This document shows positions 42,836-44,125 of a stretch of DNA of 44,125 bases, piece after piece. The position numbers and the translations under genes are program-made. The notes below the pieces were generated by a model. It was not told the DNA's origin, made no database searches, and saw nothing but the letters and a program-made list of their open reading frames with translations. The stretch spans positions 1 through 44,125 of the forward strand of contig CALUMU010000006.1 in the NCBI GenBank assembly GCA_944321825.1. The letters run 5' to 3'. How positions within the stretch are numbered: position 1 is the first letter of the stretch; every line of letters starts with the position of its first letter. This DNA is from Candidatus Amulumruptor caecigallinarius (GTDB taxonomy: Bacteria > Bacteroidota > Bacteroidia > Bacteroidales > Muribaculaceae).

Positions 42836-44125
42836 TCACTCGCAGCTGAGGCTGTCGAGTTCGGCGAGCCATAGGCGCGAGCTGGCATCGGAGGGCATAC
42901 GCCAGTCACCGCGTGGCGACAGACAGATGCTGCCGACTTTCGGGCCGTCGGGCAAACACGACCTCTTGAACTGCTGGGCAAAGAATCGTCGGTAGAAAGT
43001 GCGCAGCCACTTCAACACCGTGGCGCGGTCATATTTGCCGTCGAAAGCGAGACATGCCATGGTGAATATCCGGCTCGGACGGTGGCCGTAGCGGAGTATG
43101 TTGTAAAGGAAGAAATCGTGCAGCTCATACGGGCCCACGAGGTCTTCGGTCTTCTGCGCTATGTCGCCGTGTTCGTCAGCCGGGATCAGTTCGGGGCTGA
43201 TAGGGGTGTCGATGATGTCGAGCAGGGCGAGGCGCACGGCTTCGCAGTCGGTGGTGTCCGCCACCTGACGCACAAGGCGGCTGACGAGGGTCTTGGGTAC
43301 GCCGGCGTTCACGCCGTACATCGACATGTGGTCGCCGTTGTAGGTCGCCCATCCGAGAGCCAGCTCCGACAGGTCGCCGGTGCCGAGGACTATCGCCCCT
43401 TCGCGGTTGGCGATGTCCATCAGGAGCTGAGTGCGTTCGCGGGCCTGCGAATTTTCGTATGTCACATCATGTACCAGCGGGTCGTGGCCTATGTCGGCAA
43501 AATGCTGCATCACTGCCGGCACTATCGACACTTCACGCGAGGTGACACCGAGGTGCTTCATCAGAGCCAGCGCGTTGGTGTGGGTGCGCCCGGTGGTGCC
43601 GAATCCGGGCATCGTGACTCCGATAATGCCTTTGCGGTCGAGGCCGAGACGGTCGAATGTCCTGACCGCCACGAGCAGCGCCAGTGTGCTGTCAAGCCCT
43701 CCGCTGATGCCTACCACGAGTTTATTGCCGTGGATGAAGCTGAGCCGGCGGGCGAGTCCTGCCGACTGTATGTTGAGGATTTCCTCACAACGCTCTGCTG
43801 CGTGGCAGTCGTCGGCAGGAAGGAAAGGGTAGGGGTTGACAGGGCGGAACCGTGGGGTGAAGCCGTCATCATCGTCCGCGCCGTCACGGGGCGACAGTCC
43901 GCCGTCCACGCAGACCTTGAGGCCGTCGAGTTCACGCTCGGCGCAGTCGCCGAATGTGGTGTAGTGCCGGCGGTCGTGGCGCAGGGCATCGATGTCGATG
44001 TCGGCTATCACCATCTGCTCTGGGGTGTCCCAGCGAGGCTTCTCGGAGAGGATGTGGCCGTTTTCAGCGACGATGCTTTTGCCGTCGAATACCAAGTCGG
44101 TCGACGACTCGCCGAATCCGGCACT
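42836..44125 (-). CDS. nadE: Glutamine-dependent NAD(+) synthetase, C-terminal part (runs off right edge)
   Basis: The last 429 residues of NAD synthetase, which amidates deamido-NAD with ATP. The first visible residues (SAGFGESSTDLVFDGKS, then AENG) belong to the end of the nitrilase-like glutaminase domain. The synthetase domain carries the PP-loop VGISGGLDSTLALL, GTGDLSELALGWATYNGDHM and the C-terminal RPSRIFTMACLAFDGKYDRA segment. The usual two-domain enzyme is about 640-680 residues, so roughly the first 210-250 residues lie outside the window. The in-frame TTG at 44095 is not a real start. It is convergent with the PorW-like gene. Confidence 0.95.
   Translation of the reverse strand, partial: SAGFGESSTDLVFDGKSIVAENGHILSEKPRWDTPEQMVIADIDIDALRHDRRHYTTFGDCAERELDGLKVCVDGGLSPRDGADDDDGFTPRFRPVNPYPFLPADDCHAAERCEEILNIQSAGLARRLSFIHGNKLVVGISGGLDSTLALLVAVRTFDRLGLDRKGIIGVTMPGFGTTGRTHTNALALMKHLGVTSREVSIVPAVMQHFADIGHDPLVHDVTYENSQARERTQLLMDIANREGAIVLGTGDLSELALGWATYNGDHMSMYGVNAGVPKTLVSRLVRQVADTTDCEAVRLALLDIIDTPISPELIPADEHGDIAQKTEDLVGPYELHDFFLYNILRYGHRPSRIFTMACLAFDGKYDRATVLKWLRTFYRRFFAQQFKRSCLPDGPKVGSICLSPRGDWRMPSDASSRLWLAELDSLSCE

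Overview
The window looks like a chromosomal segment of a gut-type Bacteroidales bacterium, most likely in or near Muribaculaceae (inference from sequence style, not from a search). Support: at least eleven start-proximal TAnnTTTG boxes, the Bacteroidetes -7 promoter consensus; AT-rich leaders without Shine-Dalgarno sequences; a pyrophosphate-type phosphofructokinase; a DUF3943 protein; a PorW/SprE-like TPR lipoprotein; and a T9SS-like C-terminal domain on a giant secreted protein.

Layout. 1-64: right end of an IS3-family element cut by the window edge, followed by palindromic repeats. 221-16471: mostly housekeeping and membrane genes: priA and a divergent DMT exporter; PPi-dependent phosphofructokinase; an Lrp/AsnC regulator translationally overlapping a large polytopic membrane protein; a DUF3943 protein; a DsbD-type thiol:disulfide reductase; a holin-like protein; a small membrane protein; a double-unit acyltransferase; radA; and a formate/nitrite channel. 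16472-24062: repeats, tRNA-Pro(GGG), metH, amt, a SpoU rRNA methyltransferase and a second DMT exporter. 24298-30645: an OmpA-domain lipoprotein, a repeat-rich gap, then a four-gene TolC / HlyD / ABC-2 / ABC-2 export operon with no ATPase gene. 30646-42418: a predicted rod-shaped non-coding RNA with its own promoter and terminator, a 7.5-kb gene for a 2503-residue secreted protein, and a PorW-like lipoprotein gene. 42419-44125: a dense repeat cluster and the 3' part of glutamine-dependent NAD synthetase, which runs off the right edge.

How parts work together. The giant protein has a signal peptide and a C-terminal domain resembling type IX sorting domains, and the next gene encodes a relative of PorW/SprE, a type IX secretion accessory lipoprotein; cargo and machinery component are therefore adjacent. 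The TolC/HlyD/ABC-2 genes form a plausible tripartite exporter. MetH, Amt, PFP and NadE are stand-alone core metabolism genes, mostly with their own promoters.

Most unusual content: (i) the candidate structured RNA at 30753-30912; (ii) four intergenic regions sharing the same families of palindromic elements, including a composite three-hairpin element of about 105 bp; (iii) a 25-bp near-identical inverted repeat on both sides of the RNA plus giant-gene block; (iv) a fused double acyltransferase whose first unit lacks the catalytic motif. Long open frames on the strand opposite the giant gene, the PorW-like gene and the exporter genes are treated as codon-bias shadows.
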